Below, in pieces: positions 9,600-20,563 of a stretch of DNA of 64,000 nt. Under the pieces are notes generated by a model. It saw nothing but the letters and a program-made list of their open reading frames with translations. It searched no databases and was not told the origin of the DNA. Position 1 is the first letter of the stretch. Each line of letters starts with the position of its first letter. Source of the stretch: Trichaptum fuscoviolaceum (lineage: Eukaryota > Basidiomycota > Agaricomycetes > Hymenochaetales > Trichaptaceae); the NCBI GenBank assembly GCA_910574455.1, contig CAJSYZ010000003.1:1860001-1924000 (forward strand), written 5' to 3'. A program made the translations under genes and the position numbers.

Positions 9600-10160
9600 A
9601 AAATGTGCGACGCCAGATCCGCAATCGGCAAGGAAGAAGCGTGCCTCCGCTTCCTTGCAAATTGCTTCACCGACGGCCGCGTTAGAACGAAAAGGGATTA
9701 GGGATTAAAATAGTATGACAAGGTACTCAGCGCAAAGTATTGCCTCCGGTAGTCTTGCGCTGGACAACTAGGAGAAGCGTGCCTCCACTCCTAGCCAGCC
9801 AGCCACAACTTTCAGCCTGAGAAAGAAAAAAAAACGATTAGGTATTAAAAGGTTATGTATGAGGAAATACCGAATTAGTTATTATAAGGATTAATTGAGG
9901 ACCGGGACTTATAATTATAGTAAAAAAGATTAGCGAACTGAGAGATTAGACGCAAGAGAAACGGAATTAAAGATAAAAATGGAGAAACCTCATGTCGATA
10001 GGTGCGCAGAACAGACTACCTGTCAGGGGAGAAGCGTGCCTTCAACTCCCCAGTCCAGACGTAGAATATCGTAGCAGAGCTATCAACCCGAGAACACAAC
10101 GAAGATAGAGGCCATATTCTTTCCATGGAGAAGCGTGCCTTCCACTCCATGGTACGGAAC
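9600..10160 (+). ncRNA. Candidate structured RNA: four hairpins with conserved loop and covarying stems
   Basis: No ORF here looks coding. Four perfect hairpins present nearly the same loop, AAGCGTGCCTYC plus 1-2 bases, on different stems: GCAAGGAAG/CTTCCTTGC (9628-9658, loop 13), CTAGGAG/CTCCTAG (9768-9794, loop 13), GGGGAG/CTCCCC (10026-10051, loop 14) and CCATGGAG/CTCCATGG (10123-10152, loop 14). A fifth, CAGCGCAA/TTGCGCTG (9728-9762), has TTGCCTCCGG in its loop, related to the same core. Stem sequences differ outright while pairing is kept, which is what selection on RNA (or cruciform) structure leaves. Spacers also repeat: GATTAGGKATTAAAA follows hairpins 1 and 2 (near 9699 and 9835). 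Strand is unproven; I chose plus arbitrarily. A structured mobile element is an alternative. Confidence 0.5.
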
Positions 10161-10378
10161 ACAGACAATATCTCACATGCTGCGCCAAAGTAAGAAATCT
10201 AACCGTTCTCGATCAGCACCAGCGCAGATGGGCCGCAACCCATCCAAACCGCGGGCTTCAGAGAGAACAGTCAGGAAGAAAGAAATAGAAAGCGAGATTA
10301 TGAAAAGAGAGAGGAAGACTCAGCGAGATATTTTTTTGTGATTGTTTTAGTTTTTTCAAGTTTTCTATGTTCTTTTCT

Positions 10379-12597
10379 TCATGCGCCCCAACTGAAGCGC
10401 ATGATACGAGTCGGAGATAAGGTTCGGAGAAGATGGCGGACGCTTGCACCAATCGATCGTTTGGGCTTTTTCGTTGTGGGAGTGGGACGCACGTCGTGCT
10501 GTGCACTCTTCACCCTTTTATTCGGCGGTTCGGTTGCGACTATGTCGCTCTCGTCCTCGGAAAGTTGTCGTTTCCGCTGATGAAGTTGAGTCTCGTCAAT
10601 CGTTTGATCCCGGGCATAGTCAGATGTTGTCGTGGGTGTGACAGGCAGCGAAGACATTGGCGATACACTGCTAGAGTTGGACCATAACAAGCTCGGGATT
10701 GATAGAGGCCCGCGTCCGCGCCTGACCAGTAGAGGAAGTTTGACGGATGACGCTTCTTCAAGAGCAGGTAGAGGAATCGTGGGCATAGGAGGGTACATGA
10801 ATTCCATGTTGTCCAGCGAGTCCGACTTATCGAGATCCGAGTAAGAAGTCTCTGTCCTTTCGAGTGGTTTGAAGCGACTTGGGAGTGCAATGGGCTCGCT
10901 CGATCTTGTGGAGTCAGCGGAGAGCACAACCGGTTTCACCTTGTCCTCCACCATGAAGTCCGATGATCCGCGAGACCTGCGGGAGGAGGAAAGTCGTCCA
11001 ACATCTTCGTCTTCTTCCTCGTCTTCCTCGTCGTCGTCGTCGTCGTCCTTCCTGCCGAAATAGAATGGCTGTCGGTGGAAGAGTTTTTCGACCCTGTTCT
11101 CCTGATCCGGCATATATGTAGGCTGGTCGACCGGAATGCAAGAGCGTACTGCTGATATGTCGAAGGATGTCTGGAACATGCGGTCCTGAACGTCGGGTGA
11201 CCACTGGGCGTGAATTTTTGCCTTGTCGACTAAGACCTCTTTGCCTATAACTTCATCGGCTGGAACCTTGCGTTCACGGGATATGTCCAAATAGTCTTTT
11301 GAAGAAATATGATTAGTTATATCCAATCTCAGTTAATCTAGACACGTACATGTAACATCGTAGTCTCGAGCGGCCACGCGTTCCCAATCTCTGAAGAACA
11401 GAAAAGACTGTCAGGGGGTGCGCTTTGGCTGTTGGAGACGAGAAACTTACATCTCCTCAAGGTATGCAGTTTCCTTCGCCTCCGCCATCGTCAGTCGCTG
11501 GTCCGGGTTCTTCTCCAGCAGCTGCGACAGGAAGTGCTTTGTTCCGTAATCGAGACGGCAATCCTTCGGAAACTCAAGCTTGGCATGCAAGGTCAAGCGT
11601 TTCCCTTCTTCGTAGTCATCGGCATCGAAAGGGAGCTAGTAACAACAATGAGCGAGAGGTCCAGTGACAACGAAACAAGTGACTTACATGTCCGATTAAG
11701 ACGGAGAACAATATACAGCCCAAAGCCCAGCAGTCCACTGGATACGAATACACTCCTTTGTCGAGGGCCTCCGGAGCGATGTAACCCTGTGTTCCACAAG
11801 TGGATCCGTCAGCCTTGTAAACTTCAGGCTCACCTTCTTTGAAGACCAATGCCAGCCCAAAGTCTCCGATGACCGCGTGTCCAAATTCGTCGATCAGGAT
11901 ATTGTCTTCCTTGAGGTCGCAGTGCACGATCCTCAGCTTGTCATGGAGGAATTCTAACCCGTCAACCTGAAGAATGGATTAGTACCTCGCAGAACTGTCC
12001 GGCCGGTTCAAGTACTCACGATCTCGGCAGCGAGCATGCGCACATATATCTGAGGGAGTCGTCCGCGTGTACGATACGCGCACGTCCAGAGCGTCCCGCG
12101 ACTCAGATAAGGCTGCAGTGGATGGTTAGGCGAGAGTCTAAGACACGAGACACTGGACCACTCACAAACACAAAATAGCGATTGAACTGATCGCCGAACG
12201 ATTCGACGATCGTCACGAAGCCGCGCTTTCCAGAGGATGTTACCTTCTCCAAACTGTCAAGCTCAGCTTGCGTGATTTTCCTCATCCGTCTCTTCACGTC
12301 CTTCCACATGTTCACCGACTTGACGGCGAGCAGAGCATCCGAGCCCTTCCTACGAGCAACGTGAACACGACCGAAGGATCCCTTACCTATGGTCTTGATC
12401 AGGTCGTAGTTCTCGAGCTGCTTCGCGAGCTTCTCGATTCCAGGTCGCATCGTTGGTCCGCACACCTCCAGAACCTGTTCCTCGCAGCCGGCGCCTGGCT
12501 CTTCAGGTAACAGTAGGGTGGAGGTAATCTCTGACTGGTCGATCATAGGTGCGCTGTACAGTGACAAAGCAGGCATGGCACAGGTACGACAGGTCAA
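10379..12597 (-). CDS. Serine/threonine protein kinase, AGC-like
   Basis: Six exons: 12597-12166, 12112-12020, 11966-11688, 11635-11451, 11390-11350 and 11295-10379 (648 residues), GT-AG throughout. The kinase domain spans about residues 64-330: glycine loop GKGSFG at 71-76, Lys93 in AVKSV, catalytic loop HCDLKEDN at 190-197, DFG at 210-212, then GTQGYIAPE and DCWALGCILF. The catalytic loop has HCD in place of HRD, so it is a non-RD kinase. LPFDADDYEEGKRL and DWERVAARDY after the core resemble an AGC C-terminal extension. The ~300-residue tail is acidic (Asp/Glu run near 11000-11040) and Ser-rich and ends in FSWGA. Substrates are unknown. The first ATG at 12597 was taken; ATG 12576 is also possible. 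Confidence 0.85.
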
Positions 12598-13379
12598 AGT
12601 TGCGGAGCAGATGCAAGTAAAGAGCAGAGAAGTGGGAGAGCCATTGCAGCTGCAAGAGCTTTTTTATAAGCTAGAAGTCTCGTTTCAGACTGGTAGACGT
12701 TGGACACATCAAGTACCGCTGTTCCAGAGTTCAGACCGTGGACTAAGACCTTTGACATTTGGTGTCAGACTGAGAGGGTGTCGTGTAGAATTCAGCCCGA
12801 TTAGCAAGCCGCTGCTACAACAAACTTGTTCCCAAGCGAAACAATCATAGGCTATAGAACGGTCGAAGACGTCCAAAGCGACAATATATGACAGAAGTGG
12901 GGCAGGAAAGGCGAAAGAGATCAAGTCAAGCAGCTCAAAGGCATCCATTAGTCGAACATAACCAATCTACATAGAGCACATACCAGAGCTAACCGAGCCG
13001 AGGATTTAACGATAGTAGAAGTCTTAGAAACTCTAGACTGATCAAATGAAACAGTTTCCTTTCAATCCAGTCCTATAGGTTTCAGTGGTATCTTTCGCGA
13101 GCACAGCCATTGTAACCCATAACGTACTACGAACAAATGTTGTCCTCGGTGCGCCATGTTGAGCATGACTACACGTAGACAAGGTTTTTAGGTGTAGCGT
13201 CCCTGGTAGTTTGTGAGGAAGCTCTCTGAGTAACGCTGAATGTTCGTCAACGCATCTTAGGGGGCATCTACAATTAACGTCCTTCAATGAAGCGCAAAAC
13301 ATCAGGATTAGTAGAAACGTAAAAGGTAGACATAGATGAAAGAATCAAGGCGACAATCCATAGGGCTGTTGGCGTGCGC
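12598..13379. other. Intergenic, kinase promoter
   Basis: Upstream region of the kinase gene. I see no coding exon and no RNA gene. Confidence 0.35.
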
Positions 13380-13380
13380 A

Positions 13381-13658
13381 CCTTCATTAGGATCTGCCTC
13401 TTCGCCGTCATCCACATCTACCGTGCCCGATGATTCCTGCCATTCGCGAAGCCTGTTGTCGACGGTCTTGAAGTAAGCCTTTACGTCGGGGTCGACATAG
13501 CCAAAAGGCGCATCGAGGTTTTCTCGCTCTTTCTTGCTGTCTACAATCCAAGATGGACCAGCTGTGTGTTCGTGCTGTGTGTCAAGAGACTCCTCAGCAT
13601 CGTCAACAAGAGGCTGTTTCTTGTGTTTCTTTCCGCGTTTTCGGTTCTCCCTAGGCAT
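13381..13658 (-). pseudogene. Truncated NOP9 copy (promoter and first exon only)
   Basis: Reverse-strand ATG at 13658 opens [14 protein letters not shown] and runs identically to exon 1 of the full NOP9 gene at 24622-24898, up to the GACGCCGAAGAGGCAGATC-type end of that exon. Beyond 13380 the match to NOP9 stops and no further NOP9 exons follow; translation would run on to a stop near 13308. The fragment keeps the full NOP9 upstream region, so it may be transcribed, but it lacks all Pumilio repeats. Confidence 0.85.
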
Positions 13659-14128
13659 AGTTCTTAAGAACACCAAGTAGTGTACACAGACTCGGACACT
13701 GAAGTCACTGAGTAGCAAAAATGACGCGGCACGGCCCGGGGGAGCGTACTACTAAAACTTAAATTACCTGCGTAATATTCACTGCATTTAGGCGTTAATT
13801 CTTTTGCTTCGTAGTCCTTTTATTTACTTTTCGTAGCAGCTTGTCCTCAGTTACAGTATCGGCCGAAATGAAAAGTACTATTTAAATGCAGTATTGGAAT
13901 AGACGAGAAATTCTCATAACTTCTTAGACTTAGAGGCTCACGAGAGAACATCCCGAATACAGAAAGCACACACAGAAAGGAGAGGCAATTAAGAGTGGAT
14001 TGCTGCGAATTATCACACTACATGAGTCTAGTCTAATAGAGCAGCTTTTACTATGGAGAGTAGAGTAGAATGGGCATCTATGCGCAAGAGTTAGATGCAT
14101 ATAACCAAAAGACCGCAGAAAACAAACC

Positions 14129-14871
14129 TTAAAGGGAGACCTTGAGGACCGCGCCGATGCTCGTGAACGCGAGCACCTTGATCGAAGGAAGGAGGTACAG
14201 AACGAGGGGAACGAGCTCGAGGAGCAGGCCAGCAACAACGCCGAGCACTGCAGCAATAAGCTCGCACAGGCATGCGCCAATCGTAGCAAGGACGGGGCCG
14301 AGCAGCGACAGGTTGTAGTTGACGATCACGACGAGCTTAGCGAGGACATCGATGACAAGCTGCAACAAGATATGTCAATAAGGCCGCAAACCAGTCGAAA
14401 TGCACAAACACATACGTGAAGGACAGTGCAGAGGAGCTCAGCAACAACAGACACAGCGACCTGGACCTTTCCGTCCACACCGCAAAGGATGACAGACAGA
14501 TCAGCACCAACGAGAAGCTTGATGTCCGCAATCGCAACGCTGACGCTACCGACAATCTCGTTGAAGATCGGTGTCAGCACCTCCGACGTGCAGTTATCCT
14601 TACGGATGTACTCTGTCGCAATGTTAGAAATAGGAAACCATCATCGAAAACAGAAACACTCACTGAGCTCTTCGCAGCTCGGGGTAAGGTCGATAGTGAG
14701 CTGGGTAAGGATCACAGGAACCGACTTCAACGCAACATCACGCTGGACGTGCGCATGCGCAGCAGCTGCCGCACCGACATCGACGTGCGTGTGTCCGGGC
14801 GCAGGCGCCGCAGCAGCGAACAAGGAGAAGGCCGCAGCCGCAACAAGGGAAAGGATGCCAAAGGAGCGCAT
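14129..14871 (-). CDS. Small secreted Ala/Val/Leu-rich protein, copy A
   Basis: Three exons, 14871-14664, 14612-14416 and 14359-14129 (211 residues), identical in sequence to copy B at 23410-24152. A clear signal peptide (MRSFGILSLVAAAAFSLFAAAAPAP) is followed by a His/Ala-rich linker. The body has long hydrophobic helices (IVGSVSVAIADIKLLVG; LLGPVLATIGACLCELIAAVLG; LLLELVPLVLYLLPSIKVLA) and six cysteines after the leader, including CLC. The spacing is not that of hydrophobins. The family is not one I can name; similar repetitive hydrophobic secreted proteins are common in basidiomycetes. A TATA box lies at 14988-14993 (reverse strand), about 115 bases upstream of the start. Confidence 0.75.
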
Positions 14872-14987
14872 TGTGTATAAACGAATGAATGGACTGTTAA
14901 AGTCAGGAGTTGGTCGACGACGGAGAGCGTAAGAGAAGATTAAAAGACGAGATTGTCTATGCCTTCTCTCTCCCTTCCCTCCTACCC

Positions 14988-14993
14988 TTTATA
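14988..14993 (-). promoter_or_regulatory. TATA box of secreted-protein gene copy A
   Basis: TATAAA on the reverse strand within GGGGTATAAAGGG, 117 bases before the ATG. It is mirrored at 23288-23293. Confidence 0.55.
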
Positions 14994-15109
14994 CCCCTCC
15001 ATTACCATGTTTGTTGTTTGGTCGTCCTCGACTCTTCACAGTAGTCCGCTCTTCCTTCGGCTATTTCGTCGTGAAACGTGCTGTCTGCACAGCACCTAAT
15101 TACGTCCTT

Positions 15110-16420
15110 GTTCCAAGCCATCCGTCATGGCTTATAATTGCGCTCGAGATGAAGTGTCATCTTGTTCGCTGTGGTTCATAACCCGGTGTGAAGAGAGACA
15201 ACTTGTTCAGAGATACTGTGTACAGATAGTTTTGTGCGCGATGCCCTACTCTTCAAATAAAAACATAAGTCCAATCCGATACTCTATTCAGTTGAACAGG
15301 TAAGTGCTTGGAGTCGACTGTTGACCGGTCCGCATTCCAGGGTGTTTTGTTTTTCTCTTCGATCCACTAATAGAACTGGATTTAGCGAATCCTAAGCGAG
15401 TGCTGTCAAAGCGCCTGTTGCTAAGAAAACATAAAGAGTTAGCCCACTATCGTCTAATAAAGGTTAGCCTACTAGTATTTTCCGAAGTCCGTTGAATCTT
15501 CCCCCACAGGATATTTGGACCAACATGGTTCTGAAGCGCATATTGTTCCCTTGAGCGCATGCTCAAAGTTTTCCGCAGTATGCGGTCAGCAGTCTCTTAC
15601 GGACAGCCTAAGTTGGAGATCAAGCATGTTCGGCTCGGGATTTTGCGCAAATCCAATCAGCATAAATTATTGCTCCCGTCGGAGCCGTTGAGCGCATAGT
15701 ATCGGTTAAGTTACTGCAGGAAAAGACAAATTCGTGGAAGAGAAAACCGAACTTTGAAAGAAGCTTGTGTGCGAAGTGACAGAGGAAAAGATTTCTAGTC
15801 AAGTTCGGCGGGGCGGACGTTTGAAGTTGTCAAGAAAATCACGTAAAGAGCACATGCTTATTCGCAATCGAAAACGGCCAAGTCCCCGCTCGCGAGACAA
15901 TTTATGAATGAGAAAGACTCAGTAGACCAGAATGACCAGTTACTGAAGGATTGAACATACCAGACAGTTAAATTATGGTCTAGACCTAGGTTTGGGCGCT
16001 GGGCGCTCACCGCTGATAACCGTTGACCAGAGCGGTGGATGAACAAGTCTTCTCAGTTCAAGAAGAGTATTATTTACTCCCTTGAAAAATGCCGGTAGTA
16101 AGAGAACGGCATAGCTGAGGAAGAGTTGATGCAAGTCCGAGCCTGGCCCGAGTGTAGCCCACGAAGCGTTCACCTCGTGGTCTTTTGTGAGAAACCCATT
16201 CGTCTTCTGCTGCTGCGCATTTCGAAAGTCAATGCATCAATGAGGTCCACGTGTAGCACCGAACAGCATTGTATCTGAAGATGCGAAAGCACACCTCAGA
16301 ATAAAATGCTTCCGAAGACAGCAAATGACTTGCGCAGCTTATGAGATACGCAAGAGAATGGAATATAAGGAAATAAGGAAATAAGGAAAATGAAGGGGGA
16401 GCTACAGATTGCGATGCTTG
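15110..16420. other. Intergenic, 1.3 kb
   Basis: Lies between the left repeat arm and the 3' end of CTU1. No coding exon, tRNA or repeat that I can support. Confidence 0.35.
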
Positions 16421-17793
16421 TCATGACAAGACCACAGGCTGTATCGGCACTGTGTCTGGATCAAAGGCCACATCTATTGATGCACCCGGTGTCGGTAGTG
16501 AGAAATAAGGTATCGTTCGGATATTGTCTGGGGCTGGGCCTGATGCGTCTAGCTTGCGCTTTCCTCGGTCGGTCTACAAACTCCGTTTCAGACGCATTAT
16601 CGGTCCATGCAAGCAAAATACTCACGATCCCTGCCTCTGCAATTCCACGCTCAAGACCCTCCAGAAGCGTGCACGCCTTGCAAAGCGTGTTCGAGGACAT
16701 GTAACCGCACCGCTGACAGGTTTCTGAGACACAAACACCATCAAAACTTACGCACAATGCATTCGAGCGACGCTTCGACTTACGTTGTACTTTCTGACCC
16801 TTCTTAACCTCCTCCTTCACCTCGAACTGCTCCCCGGAATGAATGATGTCAATAATTGCGGAAGGTCGGGCGGCTTCAAGATCTTTGAGAAAAACTCTTG
16901 CATGTCCGCGGTATGCGTCCGGAGAGTAAATACACTCCGTCGAGAAGTAGTCAAGCTTCTTGAAGTATGCATACATGACGATCTCCTTCTCGTATGCGTA
17001 TTTGAAAGGCTTCGATCTTTTTATTGTATCCTCGCCTTGCGTGCATATGAGGGTACATCGGCTTAGGCGGGCAATGTCCCCTCGCATTACTAGTTTATCG
17101 TCAGAAAACGAAGACGAATATGGAATATGTATGATTACATACTATTCATTAGAACTGTTTCAGCTATATCATCGGCATTGTGTCCGGTAACGATGTGATC
17201 AACGTTGAGCATAGATGCCCCACGATCCAAAGCTTGCCTGCGAAAGACTCCACAAAAAGTGCAGTTGTTCTTCCTTCCAACTTTCGAGACAATGGCATCC
17301 ATGGTCCATCCATACAGCTCGTCATATCCTAGGATCTTGAGAGGCATAGAATACTGCTGTTGATTTCGCTTTACTGTCTAAACGGGATATCAATTTCGAT
17401 ATATCCTATACCAAAGGTCATACATACCTCCAGAGAGTCGTCCCTGTACCCAGTTATTCCTTCGTCTATCGAGAGTAGGAATAATTCGAGCCCATAGTTA
17501 TAGCGCTCATTGAGAGTCTTCATAACATATGCGAGAACAGTTGAATCTACACTATGTTTCAATTCTGTTCACCGCATACAATTCGTAGACGGTCACTGCT
17601 ACATACCTTTGCCACCCGACGCCCCAATCGCCACGCGATCTCCGGTTTTAAAGAGGCCAGACTCCGTGATTGTATTGTGAACTTCCGTTTCAAAGACGTA
17701 GAAGAAGCAATCCTTGCAGATTTGTTGCCCAGTTTTTGGTCGCTTGAGTATTGCCCGAGATTTCTGGCAAAGAGCGCAGGTTTTAGGCGCCAT
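16421..17793 (-). CDS. CTU1: Cytoplasmic tRNA 2-thiolation protein 1
   Basis: Five exons: 17793-17607, 17546-17428, 17377-17143, 17089-16626 and 16573-16421 (385 residues; yeast Ncs6 is a little shorter). The N-terminus has two CxxC pairs (CALC, CKDC). The PP-loop SGGKDS at 59-64 is split by the first intron. [16 protein letters not shown] and [16 protein letters not shown] follow, then [15 protein letters not shown] and [11 protein letters not shown]. The C-terminal zinc module reads [16 protein letters not shown]...LLEGLERG. With Ctu2/Ncs2 this enzyme adds sulfur to U34 of tRNA-Lys/Glu/Gln using the Urm1 pathway. The last exon, in a different frame from the naive read-through, ends VLS-stop at 16421. 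Divergent from NOP58 with a 346-bp shared upstream region. Confidence 0.95.
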
Positions 17794-18139
17794 TGTACCT
17801 CCACCTATACGGATAGTTATGCTGAGATTTGAAGCACGTTATAGTCTAGGTAGATCTGATAAAAGGATGATGTATATTATAGGTACTCGATGGACATGCA
17901 AGGGTTGACTCGGGCGTTCAAAGTTCAGTAAGTGCCGAAGTACAATTAGTACACTCGGATTTACTGACATTCAAGTTCTCACGGCAATTCAACTTGAATC
18001 CACTTTCGCAGATTTTCTCACGGACCTATACACCGGACGAAAAAAGTTTGGCAAACTCCAGAAGTCAAGCTCACCAACGACCTTTCGACGTCGTCCACAA
18101 GAAACTTTGTCCCGACGAGCTCGGACATAACATTCAAAA
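17794..18139. promoter_or_regulatory. Divergent upstream region shared by CTU1 and NOP58
   Basis: Only 346 bases separate the two start codons. I see no TATA box. A bidirectional promoter serving two RNA-modification genes is the simplest reading. Confidence 0.5.
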
Positions 18140-20223
18140 ATGCTCGTCCTATACGAGACATCACTAGGCTACTGTTTGTTCAAACTTACAGACTCAGCAA
18201 AGATAACGAGTGCTGATTTATGGGAGGAGTTCGAGACACCAGAAAAAGCCAACGGGCTGTGAGCACTTCTGTCTCTTTACTTGTGATCTCATAACTAAAG
18301 GAGCTATAACAATAGACTAAAGCTCAAAGCTATCCACCGATTCACTTCCACTGCGACAGCTGTCGAGGAAATTACCGCTCTACAAGACGGGAAACTTGGC
18401 AAGGGCCTGAAGCAGTTTTTGACAGACGAGATTGTTGACAAAGGAAAGGGAAAGGAGTCTTTGGCTGTATTTGACGCTAAACTGGGTGAGTTGTGTGTAA
18501 TAGGTATCTATGGCATATAACTGACAGACTATTTCCAGGTGGATCTATTGCAAAGAAACTTGGAATCAAAGTTCAAGCCGATTCTGCATCGCTCGACTTA
18601 TATCGTGGTATCCGTAGTCAACTGGCTTCATTGCTGGATGGTTTGGATCCACGAGATCTTGCAACGATGAGCTTGGGACTTAGTCACTCGTTATCACGGT
18701 ATGTGAACTATACTGTATAATCTGACTGCCGCTAATGAGTGTTTCTATTGGTGAAAGATTCAAACTAAAATTCTCCCCCGATAAAGTCGACACTATGGTT
18801 GTTCAAGCCATTGCTTTACTTGACGATCTTGATAAAGAAATAAACATCTACGCGATGCGTGTCAAGGTACCGCACTTTTCATACGTAATGTTATAATGAG
18901 TTTTCATGTCTTCTAGGAATGGTATGGATGGCATTTCCCGGAAATGGGCAAAATATTGACGGATAGCGTTGCATATGCTAAAGTCGTAAAGGCGATAGGT
19001 CTGTCACTCTAATTTCATCATTGGCCATTTAAAGATGTTGACGTTTTCAAGGTTTCCGGACGAATGCTGCAACTACTTCACTGGCTAACATCCTGCCCGA
19101 GGAACTCGAAGCAACTATTAAAGTGGCGGCCGAACTTTCAATGGGCACCGAGATCTCTGACTCTGATATTCTTCATATCCATGAACTCTGCGATCAAATA
19201 ATTGCCATCTCCGCCTATCGTACACAACTTTCAGAATACCTCCGCAATCGCATGAATGCCATTGCCCCTAACCTCACCGCGCTCGTAGGAGAACTAGTTG
19301 GAGCGCGTCTAATCAGCCATGCAGGCAGCTTATTAAATCTTGCGAAACATCCAGCCAGTACGGTGCAGATTCTTGGCGCCGAAAAGGCACTATTCCGTGC
19401 CCTCAAGACCAAACATGACACGCCGAAGTACGGTCTAATCTACCATGCGTCACTTGTCGGACAGGCTCCCCCGAAGCTAAAGGGAAAGATGGCTCGAATG
19501 GTCGCGACGAAAGCAGCCCTTTCTATCCGTGTTGATGCGTTAACAGATGCTGATGGGAAGTCGGAACCTATGGCACCAACTATTGGTATCGAAAACCGAG
19601 CTAAGTTGGAATCACGACTTCGTGCATTAGAGCATCAGGGCGATCTTGCAGGCGTTCGTTCGTTCGCTACTCCAGGAAAGAAGCAACAGAAGTTTGAGAT
19701 GGGCGGAGAGACAAGAACCTACAACTCTAATGCAGATGCAGTGATGATGACGACGCAGCGCGAGAATCCTATTGAGAAGGCTTTGGAGGCTGTTCGCGAC
19801 GTGAAAGAGGAGAAACGAAAGGCGAAGGAAGAACGCCGTGCCAAACGCCGAGCTGAGAAGGAGAAGACGGGAGATGAAGATGCGATGGAAGTGGATGAGG
19901 GACAGTCGCCGAAAAAAGAAAAGAAGGAGAAAGAAAAGAAGCGTAAACGGAGAGAAAGCGAGATTACTGGAGAGGTAGAGAAGGAAAAGACACCAACGGT
20001 CTGTTCACTCACTGTTATCGAACTGAAGTGCATACTTACCAGTCTCTAGGTCGAGAACGGGAAGGTAGGAGAGACAGAGGAAGAGCGGAAGGCTCGCAAG
20101 AAAGCAAAGAAGGAGGCGAAGGCGGCAGCAGCAGCTGCAAACGCGGCAGCGGCGATAGTATCATCACCTGAAAAAACAAACGGCGATCTACCTAAGAAGA
20201 AAAGGAAAAAGTCTGAGGCTTAA
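18140..20223 (+). CDS. NOP58: Nucleolar protein 58, box C/D snoRNP core protein
   Basis: Seven exons: 18140-18258, 18316-18485, 18539-18698, 18758-18866, 18917-18998, 19052-19998 and 20050-20223 (586 residues). The NOP5 N-terminal domain starts [16 protein letters not shown]. The middle includes [20 protein letters not shown] and the coiled-coil. The Nop domain carries the RNA-binding region [49 protein letters not shown]. The tail has the KKE/KKD repeats typical of NOP58 (Lys/Glu-rich from about 19800) and ends KKKRKKSEA. It scaffolds fibrillarin for 2'-O-methylation of rRNA. The last intron (19999-20049) interrupts the charged tail. Start and stop agree with the family. Confidence 0.97.
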
Positions 20224-20563
20224 GATCTTGTTTGCAGTATCTTGACAGTGTATTCGCCTTTTACATGTTTTTGTGTATATTTTGCATAATATTCCGATGT
20301 CTATTTTGGGTACATCATCTAGTTCAGCCAAATGTATCTTGCTCTCCACTACTTTCGTCGTACGCTATCCCATGCTTGCTATATGAGCACTGAAGAAGTG
20401 TGAATTTCAGAATGCTGCAGAACTGTTGAAACTCGAGTTCTTGGTTGTCGTACGATACTCTGCGTGGGAGTAGCGCCGTCGAGACCTTCCCAAGTTTAAA
20501 CAGACCTCCTTTGGCACCGGTTAGTGTCATCCAAATTACTGTTCATACTCTTTATCCTTGACG
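20224..20563. other. Intergenic NOP58-ERG27
   Basis: 3' flank of NOP58 and promoter of ERG27, in tandem. Nothing else seen. Confidence 0.4.

Larger units (their letters stand above)
13380..15109. repeat. Left arm of a 1.73-kb near-identical inverted repeat
   Basis: This arm is the reverse complement of 23172-24900. All translated frames compared between the arms are identical. I found one difference, a single extra G near 13745 (GTACGCTCCCCC in the arm orientation versus GTACCTCCCCC near 24535). It holds the secreted-protein gene copy A, its promoter, the intergenic spacer, and the first exon of NOP9. The outer boundary is at 15109 and the inner one at the NOP9 first splice donor (13380). 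Confidence 0.9.

Noticed and set aside
9696..9716. GGGATTAGGGATTA resembling telomere repeat
   Set aside because: Only one and a half degenerate units, and it matches the spacer repeat of the hairpin array better than TTAGGG.
14416..14932. Open frames of 154 and 168 codons opposite the secreted-protein gene (repeated at 23349-23865)
   Set aside because: They are antisense shadows of a GC-biased gene with good splice sites and a signal peptide on the other strand; their sequences are low-complexity and match no family.
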